Part shown: piece after piece, positions 1 to 9,885 of the stretch
Layout: every line of letters starts with the position of its first letter
How positions within the stretch are numbered: position 1 is the stretch's first letter
NCBI GenBank assembly: GCA_046330135.1
Contig: JAXLTI010000001.1
Coordinates: 12,676 to 76,675, forward strand
Source: CAYYFX01 sp046330135
Lineage (GTDB): Bacteria; ARS69
Direction: 5' to 3'
Length of the DNA: 64,000 nt
Position numbers and translations under genes: made by a program
Notes under the pieces: generated by a model
Told to the model about the DNA's origin: nothing
Database searches by the model: none
Seen by the model: only the letters and a program-made list of their open reading frames with translations

Positions 1-2
1 CG

Positions 3-782
<780 letters not shown>

Positions 783-822
783 CGCAGACCTCGGCCGCGC
801 GTCGATCAGCGATGATCGGACG

Positions 823-2433
823 ATGAACAGAACCTCCGGTCCGAGGAATCGCGCCGTCCTGTCGTTGCTCGCCGCCATCGCAGCGGCACGCGCGGTCTGG
901 GCTTCCGACCCCGGGGTCGGCTCCGTCGCGTTCGCGAACTCGGGAGCCGCTGCCGCGCAGAAGGACTTCCAGCGCGGCCTCGCTCAGCTCCACAACTTCG
1001 AGTACCAGGACGCGGCCGAAGCCTTCCGGCGGGCCGAGGCGATCGACCCCGGGTTCGCGATGGCCTACTGGGGGGAGGCGATGACCTTCACGCACCCGAT
1101 CTGGATGCAGCAGGACCTCGATGGAGCCCGCGCCGCGCTCGCGAAGCTCGGCGCCACACCGGAGCAGAGGCGCGCGCGGGCCAAGACGGATCGCGAGAAG
1201 GCCTATCTGGACACGATCGAGGTGCTCTATGGCAAGGGCGGCAAGGAGGAGCGCGATCTCCTCTACAGCGACGCCATGGCGGGGCTCGCGAGCCGCTACC
1301 CCGACGACCCGGACGCCCAGACGTTCTACGCCCTGTCGCTCATGGGCAAGGTCCACGACGGGCGGGACGTCCCGACCTACATGCGCGCGGCGGCGATCGC
1401 CTCCGAGGTCTTCTGCGCCCATCCCGATCATCCCGGGGCCGCTCACTACCTCATCCACGCGGTCGACGATCCCGATCACGCCGTGCTGGGCCTGCGCGCC
1501 GCGCGCGCCTACGCGCTCATCGCGCCGGAGGCGGCGCACGCCCAGCACATGACGTCGCACATCTTCGTCGCCCTCGGGATGTGGGACGACGTCGTCCGGG
1601 CAAACGAGACCGCCATCGCCATCGGGCGCCGCGCGCGGGAGGCAAGGGGATTGCCGAAGAAGGCGTGCGGCCATTACGACACCTGGCTCGAGTACGGATA
1701 CCTCCAGCAAGGGCGCGCCCGGGACGCGATGGCCGTTCTCGACGGGTGCCGCCAGGAGGCCGCGGCCGAGGCGGCCTCGGACCGAAAGGTGACGGATGCG
1801 GACGAGTCTGCCATCGACGCCTTCGTCGGGATGTGGGGCCGCTTCGTCATCGACACGGGCGATCTCGGCGGCGAGGTGGCCCGGTGGGAGATCGATCCGA
1901 AGACGCCCTTCGCGCCCCGGCTGACCATCTCCTTCGTGCGCGGCCTGGGCGCGGTCCATGCGGGAGATCCCGACGGGGCGCGCAAGGCCCTCGCATCCCT
2001 CTCCGAAGCGAAGAAGGCGTTCCTGGCGGACCTCGACGCCCGCAACGAGCTGGAGACGTCGGAGCGCAGGCGCGCCGCCATCCTCGAGGAACAACTCCAG
2101 GGCGTCATCCTCGCGGCGGAGGGGAAGGGCGACGCGGCGGTCGCCCTCCTCACAAAGGCCGCAGAGGAGGAGGCGGGGATCCCTCCCGCCTTCGGTCCGC
2201 CGCTCGTCGACCGTCCGGCGTCGGAAGCCCTCGGCGAGGTGCTCCTCGCGCTACAGCGGCCGAAGGAGGCGATGGCGGCGTTCCACCGCGCGCTCGATCG
2301 CGCTCCCCGGCGGACGCCTGCCCTGATGGGCCTCGCGCGCGCGGCGGAGGCCGCGCGCGACGACGCGAGCGCGGCCGCGGCGCGCGCAACTCTCCGGGAG
2401 AACCTGCACGCAGCCGATCCTGCGGACCGGTAG
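823..2433 (+). CDS. Secreted tetratricopeptide-repeat protein
   Basis: This 536-residue protein starts with a signal peptide (about residues 1-28, cleavage near VWASD). TPR-like helical pairs follow, at about residues 45-90 (YQDAAEAFRRAEAIDPG) and again near the C-terminus (PKEAMAAFHRALDRAP). The centre carries HPDHPGAAHYLIHAVDDP and HMTSHIFVALG, a motif set seen in a family of bacterial periplasmic TPR proteins of unknown function. It is probably a periplasmic scaffold or protein-protein interaction factor; no catalytic motif is evident. The ATG at 823 directly precedes the signal peptide. Confidence 0.8.
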   Translation: MNRTSGPRNRAVLSLLAAIAAARAVWASDPGVGSVAFANSGAAAAQKDFQRGLAQLHNFEYQDAAEAFRRAEAIDPGFAMAYWGEAMTFTHPIWMQQDLDGARAALAKLGATPEQRRARAKTDREKAYLDTIEVLYGKGGKEERDLLYSDAMAGLASRYPDDPDAQTFYALSLMGKVHDGRDVPTYMRAAAIASEVFCAHPDHPGAAHYLIHAVDDPDHAVLGLRAARAYALIAPEAAHAQHMTSHIFVALGMWDDVVRANETAIAIGRRAREARGLPKKACGHYDTWLEYGYLQQGRARDAMAVLDGCRQEAAAEAASDRKVTDADESAIDAFVGMWGRFVIDTGDLGGEVARWEIDPKTPFAPRLTISFVRGLGAVHAGDPDGARKALASLSEAKKAFLADLDARNELETSERRRAAILEEQLQGVILAAEGKGDAAVALLTKAAEEEAGIPPAFGPPLVDRPASEALGEVLLALQRPKEAMAAFHRALDRAPRRTPALMGLARAAEAARDDASAAAARATLRENLHAADPADR

Positions 2434-2482
2434 CGCACTGCCGCGGCGTTGTATGCTGTCCGGCGAACGGGAGGTGTGCGCC

Positions 2483-3697
2483 ATGACGCGGATCCCGAGG
2501 GCCAGCCAGCTCTTCCCACTCTTGATCGCGCTCGCTTCGAGCGGCGCGCTTGCATCCGACGGTCTGCGGCGGGAGGAGGCGCGGGCTTCCTCCTTCGGCC
2601 CGGGCGCGCAGGCGCACGCGGCCCTCGCGTTCGATCGCGACGGAGGCACCGTGGTCGTCTGGGACAGCCGGCGACAGGAGCAGGGTGGCTACGGCATCTA
2701 CCTCCAGCGGTTCGGCAAGAGCGGCGATCCGATCGGCACGGAGTCGCGTGTCAACGTACGCACGTCGGGCCAGCAGAGCCAGCCCGCGATCGCGATCGAC
2801 GGCCAGGGCGGAACCTGGGTCGCGTGGGAATCGTTCGGGCAGGACGGCTCGGGAAGCGCGGTCGTGGCGCGGCGGCTCGCGCCCGGCGCGGATACGGCCG
2901 AGATCCTCGTCAACGAGACGACGGAAGGCGATCAAGGCCAGGTCACGGCGGCCGCCGCGGCGGACGGCAGCGTGCTCCTCGCCTGGACGACGCCGGACGG
3001 TTCGGCGGCGGCGACGCGGGTCATGGGCCGCATTCTCGACGCCAGGGGGAGGCCGATCACGCGCGAGCTCCGGATCGCGCCGTCCGCGGGGCGCCAGGCG
3101 CTTCCGACCGCCGCCGCGACGATCTCGGGATTCGTCGTGGCATGGGCGGTCGCCGACGACGCGGGATGTCCCTACGCCATCCGCGCCCAGCGGCTCGGCG
3201 CCCGCGGGCAGGCGATCGGTCCCGAGATCGCCGTGAGCGACGTGGACGGATGGCAGCACGTCGAGCCTTCGATCTCCACGCGCGCCGACGGCACTTTCGC
3301 GATCGCCTGGATGTCGACGCCCGATGACGCGTACGCCGTGTGCGTCAGGACGTTCGGTCCGGATGGCGCCCCCGCGTCCCCGGCGCGGATCGCGAGCGCT
3401 CGCGGCGGCCCGCGCAGGAGCGGTGCCGCCGTGGCGCTCGGACCCGGTTCCCGCATCGCGGTCGCATGGAACGAAGGCGACGACATCGTGCTCCTCGATC
3501 CCGATGACGGGTCCCCGATGCGCGTCAACGCGCAGGCGGCCGGACATCACCGGCTGGAGGCGGCGAGCGGCAACCAGCGGATCGCGTTCGGCGCCGACGG
3601 CCGGATCGGCCTCGCGTGGTCCGGCGACTCGGGCCTCGGCGACGACAACGCCGCGAACGTCACGCTGCTCTTGCCGGCCGGCGTGGCGTGCGCCTGA
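2483..3697 (+). CDS. Secreted beta-propeller-like protein of unknown function
   Basis: The frame is open from 2453, but the ATG at 2483 follows a GGGAGGTG ribosome site and begins a clean signal peptide (MTRIPRASQLFPLLIALASS, cleavage near ALASD), giving 404 residues. The mature part contains degenerate repeats of about 55 residues, each with a VVVWDS- or AVAWNE-like strand and a GDPIGTE-like turn. This pattern is common in secreted beta-propellers. No catalytic residues are recognisable. Its TGA stop (3695-3697) is followed without any frame change by the open frame of the next gene. Confidence 0.7.
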   Translation: MTRIPRASQLFPLLIALASSGALASDGLRREEARASSFGPGAQAHAALAFDRDGGTVVVWDSRRQEQGGYGIYLQRFGKSGDPIGTESRVNVRTSGQQSQPAIAIDGQGGTWVAWESFGQDGSGSAVVARRLAPGADTAEILVNETTEGDQGQVTAAAAADGSVLLAWTTPDGSAAATRVMGRILDARGRPITRELRIAPSAGRQALPTAAATISGFVVAWAVADDAGCPYAIRAQRLGARGQAIGPEIAVSDVDGWQHVEPSISTRADGTFAIAWMSTPDDAYAVCVRTFGPDGAPASPARIASARGGPRRSGAAVALGPGSRIAVAWNEGDDIVLLDPDDGSPMRVNAQAAGHHRLEAASGNQRIAFGADGRIGLAWSGDSGLGDDNAANVTLLLPAGVACA

Positions 3698-6319
3698 CGA
3701 GCCCGACCGAGCTCTGCCTCCCGCGTCGACGATGGCCACACCGGTCCGATCGATCCTCCGATCTACGACCCGTCGCGCATCATCCATCTTCCCTACGGCG
3801 GCGATGCCACGCCGTTTCCCGGGTACCGACTTCGGCTGATCGAAGAAGCGTCACCGACACGAGGTTGGTATCCGCCCGATCCGAGCCTCGCCGTCGGCCC
3901 GGGCTACATCGTTCAGACGACCAACGGCGCCATCGCGATCTTCGACAAGACCGGCACCAACGTCTTCCAGCAGCCCATCGAAGGCGGCGGCGGCTTCTGG
4001 GGAAGCGTGGGCGCGGGCGGGTTCGTGTTCGATCCCGAGGTCATCTTCGACACCCAGAGCAACCGATTCTTCGCGATGGCGGCCGAACAGGTGGGCACGA
4101 CCGCGGGACGGTTCCTCCTTGCCGTGTCCGACGACGCCGATCCGAACGGCACCTGGTACAAGTACGCGTTCGACGTCACGGCCGAAGCCGGCGACTACTA
4201 CATCGACTCGCCCAACATCGCCGTCGATTCCCAGGCGGTGTACCTGACCGCCGACTTCTTCTCGCCGACCGACAAGTACCTCGTCCACATCCTGAACAAG
4301 GCCGACGTGCTCGCCGGCAACCCGCCGGCATCGACGTTCCTCCTCATCACCGGCCGCCAGTCGTTCGGCCTCCCCGTGACCTACGATCCCGCGGCCCCCG
4401 CGCAGTACATGATCGAGGCGATCGAGTCCGGCACGCCCACGATCGTGCGGCTCCACGCGATCACCAATCCGCTCGGCACGCCGTCGCGCGTCGAGACGAC
4501 GCTGACCGTCCCGGCGTACACGATCCCGCCGGAGGATCCCCCGCAGATGGGGACCTCGACGCGCCCGGAGCTCTTCGAGGCGCGCTTCTGGAGCTGCACG
4601 TACCGCAACGGCTCGCTCTGGGCGGTCCACCACGAGAACAGCTCCCGCGTTCGCGTGCGCTGGTACGAGGTCAAGATGAACGGCTGGCCGGCCACGAGCG
4701 CGCCATCCCTCGCGCAGGAGGGCGAGATCGACCTCGGCGGCACGATCCGGACCTTCTTCCCGAGCATCTGGACGGACGCGGCGGGCAACGCCGCGATCAC
4801 GTTCGCGCGCTCGTCGCCCACGGAGTTCATCTCGATGAACCGTGCGCTGCGACTGGCGACCGATCCCCCCAACACGTTCGGTGGGATCCAGACGGAACAG
4901 ACCGGCTCCACCTACAACGACTCCGGCCGCTGGGGCGATTACTCCGGGACGATGAGCGATCCCGCGATGCCCGGATCTTTCTGGGGGGTGCATGAATACG
5001 CCGTGGGGACGTCCGCGTGGAACACCTGGATCGCCCGGTACGACGCGCCGGCATGCCCCCTCATCACGCTCTCTCCGGCCGCGCTGCCGGCGGGCAGCGT
5101 CGGCACGCCCTACTCGCAGACCATCACGGCGTCGGGAGGCACCACACCCTACACGTTCGCGGTGACCGCCGGGACGCTGCCTCCGGGGCTCGCACTCGCC
5201 GCCGGCGGCGTCCTCTCGGGTACGCCCACGACCGCGGGAAGCTCCACCTTCACCGTCACCGCCACCGACAGCGCGAGCTGCCAGGGCCAGCTCGCCTACA
5301 CGCTCGTCATCGGAAACCCCGTCGACTACGTGGTGGGCAACGGCCTCGGATTCCCGAATCCGAACTCGGTCCGCGTCTACACGGCCGCGGGCACGGCAAC
5401 GCCGACCAACTTCCAGGCCTACGGCGCCGGCCAGTGGGGCACCGTCGTCTCGGCGGGCGACGTCAACGGCGGCGGGCGCGACGAGATCCTCACGGGACCT
5501 GGCCCGGGCGCCGTCTACGGTCCGCACGTGCGCGCGTTCGACAACACGGGGACCGGTCTCGGCAAGGTGAGCTACTTCGCCTACGGGACGCTGCGCTACG
5601 GCGTCAACGTCGCGCGCGCGCGGCTCGACGCGGACGCCTACGACGAGATCCTGACCGGCGCGGGCGCCGGACCCGTCTTCGGACCGCACGTGCGGGGGTG
5701 GAACTTCGACAACACCACGATCACCGCGCTCGCCAAGGTCAGCTTCTTCGCCTACGGAACGCTCCAGTGGGGTGTCAACGTCGAGGACGGCGACGTCGAT
5801 GCCGATGGCTACTCCGAGATCCTGACGGGTCCCGGCCCCGGGCCGTCGTTCGCGCCCCAGATCCGCGGATTCGACTACGACGGCAACTCCATCGCCGCGA
5901 TAGCGAAGATCAACTTCGGCGCGTTCCCGACGACCGGATACGGCGTGAACGTCGCCGGCGCGACCGTGGAGGCCGATGCCTACGACGAGATCGCGGCGGC
6001 GCCGGGCCCGGGGCCCACGTCGTCGTTCCCGTCGCGGTTCCGCGGCTTCAACTACGACGCGGCGACAATCTCCGCGCTTCCCGGCTTCGACATCACGCCG
6101 TTCACGACGTTCTACGGCGGCAGGGTCGGCCTCGGGGACTTCACCCTCGACGGCGTCTGCGAGCTGATCGCGGGCGCCGGCCCCGACCCGGTCGCGACCG
6201 CGGTTGTCGACGCATTCGCTTACAATGGGTCCGCACTGACGGCGATCCCGGGATCGGGGTTCGTCCCGTTCGCAGGCACCTTCGGCGTCAACGTGGGCGC
6301 GGGGTTCCTCGGATTCTGA
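3698..6319 (+). CDS. Secreted repeat protein (Ig-like plus FG-GAP propeller) without a usable start codon
   Basis: The frame is open from 3698 to 6319 (873 codons). The only ATG, GTG or TTG near the N-terminus is a GTG at 4007. Clearly conserved coding sequence (PPDPSLAVGPGYIVQTTNG) lies upstream of it, from about 3863, so 4007 cannot be the real start. The N-terminal 450 residues form a propeller-like domain. Then comes one putative Ig domain (He_PIG type: GSVGTPYSQTITASGG, LPPGLALAAGG) at about 5056-5310, followed by FG-GAP/VCBS-like repeats (EILTGPGPG, four to five copies). There is no signal peptide in this frame. Either the gene is fused behind a nonsense codon in the preceding gene, or the start region has been lost or misassembled. 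It is a paralogue of the next gene. Confidence 0.72.
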   Translation, partial: RARPSSASRVDDGHTGPIDPPIYDPSRIIHLPYGGDATPFPGYRLRLIEEASPTRGWYPPDPSLAVGPGYIVQTTNGAIAIFDKTGTNVFQQPIEGGGGFWGSVGAGGFVFDPEVIFDTQSNRFFAMAAEQVGTTAGRFLLAVSDDADPNGTWYKYAFDVTAEAGDYYIDSPNIAVDSQAVYLTADFFSPTDKYLVHILNKADVLAGNPPASTFLLITGRQSFGLPVTYDPAAPAQYMIEAIESGTPTIVRLHAITNPLGTPSRVETTLTVPAYTIPPEDPPQMGTSTRPELFEARFWSCTYRNGSLWAVHHENSSRVRVRWYEVKMNGWPATSAPSLAQEGEIDLGGTIRTFFPSIWTDAAGNAAITFARSSPTEFISMNRALRLATDPPNTFGGIQTEQTGSTYNDSGRWGDYSGTMSDPAMPGSFWGVHEYAVGTSAWNTWIARYDAPACPLITLSPAALPAGSVGTPYSQTITASGGTTPYTFAVTAGTLPPGLALAAGGVLSGTPTTAGSSTFTVTATDSASCQGQLAYTLVIGNPVDYVVGNGLGFPNPNSVRVYTAAGTATPTNFQAYGAGQWGTVVSAGDVNGGGRDEILTGPGPGAVYGPHVRAFDNTGTGLGKVSYFAYGTLRYGVNVARARLDADAYDEILTGAGAGPVFGPHVRGWNFDNTTITALAKVSFFAYGTLQWGVNVEDGDVDADGYSEILTGPGPGPSFAPQIRGFDYDGNSIAAIAKINFGAFPTTGYGVNVAGATVEADAYDEIAAAPGPGPTSSFPSRFRGFNYDAATISALPGFDITPFTTFYGGRVGLGDFTLDGVCELIAGAGPDPVATAVVDAFAYNGSALTAIPGSGFVPFAGTFGVNVGAGFLGF

Positions 6320-6364
6320 TGTTCACCTCACCACGTCACGGAGATTGACATTCGAGGGAACGAC

Positions 6365-8563
6365 ATGCGCACCCGAGGGCTGGTTCGATGCGCAGCGGTC
6401 GTGTGGCTCGCCGTGGCGTGGAGCGGGTTCTCCTGCGCCGGCCAGTGGTCCTCCAGCTTCGCGCTCGTTGCGACCGACGCCACGGGATACGCCGAGGGTC
6501 GCGGCGTCAACCTGGCATGCCCCCCGATCTCGATCACTCCGCCGTTCCTTGCCGACCCGATCATCGCCGTCCCCTACACCAAGACGCTGACCTGCGTCGG
6601 AACGGGTCCGTACACGTTTGCGCTCACGGCGGGAGCCCTCCCGGCGGGCCTGGCACTCGCGCCGACGGGAGTGATCTCCGGAACGCCCACGGCGTTTGGG
6701 ACCTTTCGCTTCACGGTGACGGCGACGGATTCCTCGGGCTGCAGCGGCTCGCGCCTCTACGTCGTGACGGTGGTCTGCCCGCACATCGTGGTGAGCCCGC
6801 CGACGCTTCCACCCGGAATGGTCGGGGTTCCGTACAACGTCACGCTCACGGCGAGCGGTGGAATCGGACCCTACACCTTCGCGCTGAGCTCGGGCACGCT
6901 TCCACCCGGACTGGTGCTGAGCACGGCGGGCGTCCTTTCCGGGACGCCGACCGTGGCGGGGACACATCAGCCCACGGTGACCGCAACCGACGTTGACGGC
7001 TGCAAGAAGGCCATCCGTTACTACATGGTCATCCTGTGCCCGCAGATCACCTTGTCGCCGCCGACGCTTCCCGCGGGAGCCGTCGGGACCCCGTACAGTC
7101 AGAGGATGACGGCGAACGGCGGCTACCCGCCCTACTTCTACTTCCTCAACGCGGGGACGCTCCCCCCAGGAATCGGGTTCAACTCGTCTGGCATGCTGTC
7201 GGGTACGCCGACCGCGGCCGGGACTTACAGCTTCAATCTTGGCGTGACCGACGCGTACGGTTGCGCGGGAAACAACGGCTACCTGCTCGACATCGTTGCC
7301 TGCCCTGCGATCACCGTCGCGCCGCCGTCGCTGCCGTTCGGCACCGTGGGCATCCCCTACAGCCGGACTCTCACAGCCTCGGGTGGCACAGCTCCCTATG
7401 CGTTCGCGGTCGCATCGGGGAGCCTTCCCGCGGGGCTAAACCTCGCAGCCTCGGGAGTGATCTCCGGCACCCCCACGGCAGCGGCGACCTCGAGCTTCGT
7501 CGCGCAGGCGACCGACGCGCAAGGCTGCACGGGAACGCGGAGCTACACGATCACCATCATCGCCCCCGTGGCGCGCGTCGACATCGTCGTGGGACTGGGC
7601 CTGGGACCGCCCAGTTCGAACCGGGTGCGCGTGTTCACGGGTTCGGGCACCCCGACCGCCACCGACTTCTCCGCCTACCCGGCCAGTGCCTGCGGAACGA
7701 ACGTCGCCTCCGGAGCCATCGATGCCCGCCAGGAGATCCTCACCGGCCCTGGTCCAAGCCCGATGCTCGGCCCCCAGATCAAGGCTTTCGGCCGCGACGG
7801 CACCGCCATCGGCAAGGTGACCTTCTACGCCTTCGGCACGCTCCGGTACGGGGCCAGGGTCGCCGCAGGCAACCTCGACGTCGACCCGTTCGACGAGATC
7901 CTCTCCGGCCGGGGTCCCGGGGCCGCGTTCGGTCCACAGGTGCGCGGCTGGAACTTCGACGCAACCGCCGTGAGCGCGATCGCCAAGCTCAACTTCGTCG
8001 CCTACGGCACGCTCGAGCACGGTCTCGACGCGGCCGCCGGAGACGTCGACGCCGACGGCTTCGCGGAGATCCTGACGGGCGCCGGGCCAGGCCCGACGTT
8101 CGCCTCCATGGTGCGCGGCTTCAACTACGACGGAGCCAACGTCCGGGCCATCGCGAAGATTGACTACAACGCCTACGCCTTGCCCGGCCACGGCGTGAAC
8201 GTGGGCTCGGGAGACGTCGATGACGATGGCTTTGCGGAGATCGCGACGGCTCCTGGCCCGGGACCGACCCAGCCCTCGCGCTTCCTCGGCTTCGACTTCG
8301 ACGGAGCCGTGCTCCTCCCGATCTCCGGATTCGACGTCACGCCGGCGTCCTACGCCACCGGGTACGGGGGACGGCTAGGCTGCGGTGACGTGGATGACTC
8401 GGGCCGCGCGGATCTGTTGACCGGAGCGGGACGCGACGCAACCGCTTCGGCGCGCGTGCTGGCGTTCGAATACACCGGGACGCTGCGCCAGCTCGCTCCG
8501 AGCTTCGCGCCGTTCCCGGGAGGCTCGGGCGTCAACGTCTGCGGCGGCCCGCTCGGACTCTGA
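6365..8563 (+). CDS. Secreted protein with four Ig-like (He_PIG) repeats and FG-GAP repeats
   Basis: This 732-residue protein has a signal peptide (MRTRGLVRCAAVVWLAVAWS, Cys near residue 24). Four Ig-like units of about 85 residues follow, each starting with a C-P-x-I motif and carrying GTPYSQ-like and SG(T/S)LP(P/A)GL motifs. The last 300 residues are FG-GAP-type repeats with EILTGxGPGP and calcium-loop-like DVDADGFAE. The architecture fits a surface or secreted adhesin-like protein. Its C-terminal half closely parallels the preceding gene, indicating local duplication. The gap to that gene is only 45 bp. Confidence 0.82.
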   Translation: MRTRGLVRCAAVVWLAVAWSGFSCAGQWSSSFALVATDATGYAEGRGVNLACPPISITPPFLADPIIAVPYTKTLTCVGTGPYTFALTAGALPAGLALAPTGVISGTPTAFGTFRFTVTATDSSGCSGSRLYVVTVVCPHIVVSPPTLPPGMVGVPYNVTLTASGGIGPYTFALSSGTLPPGLVLSTAGVLSGTPTVAGTHQPTVTATDVDGCKKAIRYYMVILCPQITLSPPTLPAGAVGTPYSQRMTANGGYPPYFYFLNAGTLPPGIGFNSSGMLSGTPTAAGTYSFNLGVTDAYGCAGNNGYLLDIVACPAITVAPPSLPFGTVGIPYSRTLTASGGTAPYAFAVASGSLPAGLNLAASGVISGTPTAAATSSFVAQATDAQGCTGTRSYTITIIAPVARVDIVVGLGLGPPSSNRVRVFTGSGTPTATDFSAYPASACGTNVASGAIDARQEILTGPGPSPMLGPQIKAFGRDGTAIGKVTFYAFGTLRYGARVAAGNLDVDPFDEILSGRGPGAAFGPQVRGWNFDATAVSAIAKLNFVAYGTLEHGLDAAAGDVDADGFAEILTGAGPGPTFASMVRGFNYDGANVRAIAKIDYNAYALPGHGVNVGSGDVDDDGFAEIATAPGPGPTQPSRFLGFDFDGAVLLPISGFDVTPASYATGYGGRLGCGDVDDSGRADLLTGAGRDATASARVLAFEYTGTLRQLAPSFAPFPGGSGVNVCGGPLGL

Positions 8564-8620
8564 CGCCCCGGGCCTCGTCGCTCCCCGGGCCGCGCGTCTC
8601 GCCGCGCCCGTTCGTCCCGT

Positions 8621-9484
8621 TCACCGCCCGCGCAGGCTCCGTCCTCCGCGCACGAGCTCCGCGACGATCGCGGACGCGCGGGCGAGCGCTGCCGCGTCGA
8701 TCCCGGTGCGCCCGGGGAACGCCGCGACCAGCGCCTCGGTCGCGACGTTGCCCGTCGCTCCGGGGGCGTAGGGACAGCCGCCGATCCCGCCCGCGCTCGC
8801 GTCGAACGTCGTGACGCCCAGCGCCGCGCTCTGGAGGGCGTTCCCGACCGCCCGGCCGTAGGTGTCGTGGAAGTGCATGGCGATCCGATCGGCGGGACAG
8901 ATCGGCAGCAACGCATCGAGGAGCGCGCGCACCTCGTCGGGCGACGCCTTGCCGATCGTGTCACCGATCGAGAGCTCGTCGCAGCCCAGATCGATCAGCC
9001 GCCTTGCGACGTCGACCACGGCCGCGGGCGCGATCTTCCCTTCGTAGGGACAGTGAAACGCGGTCGACACGTAGCCGCGCACCGGCACGCGGGCGCGCGC
9101 CAGCACCGGGCGGAACTTCTCGAGCGACCCCGCGATCGACGCGTTCACGTTGCGCGCGTTGAAGGTCTCCGAGGCCGCGACGAAGACGGCGATCTTCCCC
9201 GCCCGCGCGGCCTGGGCGCGCACGAGACCTCGCTCGTTGGGAACGAGCGCGGCGTAGACGACGCCCTTGCGCCGCTCGATCCGCGCGAACACCTCCTCCG
9301 CGTCGGCGAGCTGGGGGACCCAACGCGGCGAGACGAAGGAGGTGACCTCGATCTCGTCGAGCCCCGTCGCCGAGAGCGCATCGACGAAGGCGACCTTGAC
9401 ATCCGCGGGGATGATCGCCGGGGCGTTCTGCAGGCCGTCGCGCGGCCCCACCTCCACGATGCGGATCCGCGCGGGATCCCTCAC
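8621..9484 (-). CDS. mvaB: Hydroxymethylglutaryl-CoA lyase
   Basis: This 287-residue TIM-barrel lyase cleaves HMG-CoA to acetoacetate and acetyl-CoA, the last step of leucine breakdown. It opens with RIRIVEVGPRDGLQN, whose Asp is a metal ligand. It carries FVAASETFNARN, the HFHDTYGRA metal-ligand His pair, and the active-site cysteine loop GGIGGCPYAPGATGN. The GTG at 9484 overlaps the upstream stop as GTGA and gives the usual family length; the frame runs further upstream, but that part is a shadow of the carboxylase gene. It is the last gene of the leucine operon. Confidence 0.93.
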   Translation of the reverse strand: MRDPARIRIVEVGPRDGLQNAPAIIPADVKVAFVDALSATGLDEIEVTSFVSPRWVPQLADAEEVFARIERRKGVVYAALVPNERGLVRAQAARAGKIAVFVAASETFNARNVNASIAGSLEKFRPVLARARVPVRGYVSTAFHCPYEGKIAPAAVVDVARRLIDLGCDELSIGDTIGKASPDEVRALLDALLPICPADRIAMHFHDTYGRAVGNALQSAALGVTTFDASAGGIGGCPYAPGATGNVATEALVAAFPGRTGIDAAALARASAIVAELVRGGRSLRGR

Positions 9485-9885
9485 GACAGCGTGACGACGA
9501 GGCTCCCGAGCTCGACGAGCTGCCCGGCGATCACCTCCACCGTGCGCACCACCCCATCCCTGGGAGCTTCCATGCGAAGCTCCATCTTCATCGCCTCCAG
9601 CACCGCCACGACGGCACCCGCCTTCACGGCGTCTCCCGGCGCCACGTCGACCTTCACGACGCGCCCGGTCATCGGCGCGCGCACCTCGTTCTCGACGCGC
9701 TGCACGCGCACGCTCGGGCGGGCGAAGCGCGCGGCGACGCCCGCGTACGACACCCACACCGCGTCTCCATCCTTCGCGATCGCGACGTGGAACACGCCGT
9801 CCGGCGTCCGGATCGATCCGTCGGGCAGGATCTCGACGCCGCCCAGCGTCACCTCGACGATGCCTTCGGGTCCCTCGATCCTCAC
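9481..9885 (-). CDS. Biotinyl (BCCP) domain of acyl-CoA carboxylase alpha, in a separate frame
   Basis: The frame encodes 134 residues ending in a biotin carboxyl carrier domain with the biotinylation site EAMKME. It starts at a GTG overlapping the biotin carboxylase stop (GTGA). Its first 50 residues (GPEGIVEVTLGG) look like the second half of the BT linker domain of methylcrotonyl- or propionyl-CoA carboxylase alpha subunits. The preceding frame ends with the first half (PWTTLGPWRLA). One added base at about 9884 would fuse the two into a 611-residue protein of normal architecture. So this may be a frame-broken mccA rather than a genuine separate subunit. Confidence 0.8.
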   Translation of the reverse strand: MRIEGPEGIVEVTLGGVEILPDGSIRTPDGVFHVAIAKDGDAVWVSYAGVAARFARPSVRVQRVENEVRAPMTGRVVKVDVAPGDAVKAGAVVAVLEAMKMELRMEAPRDGVVRTVEVIAGQLVELGSLVVTLS

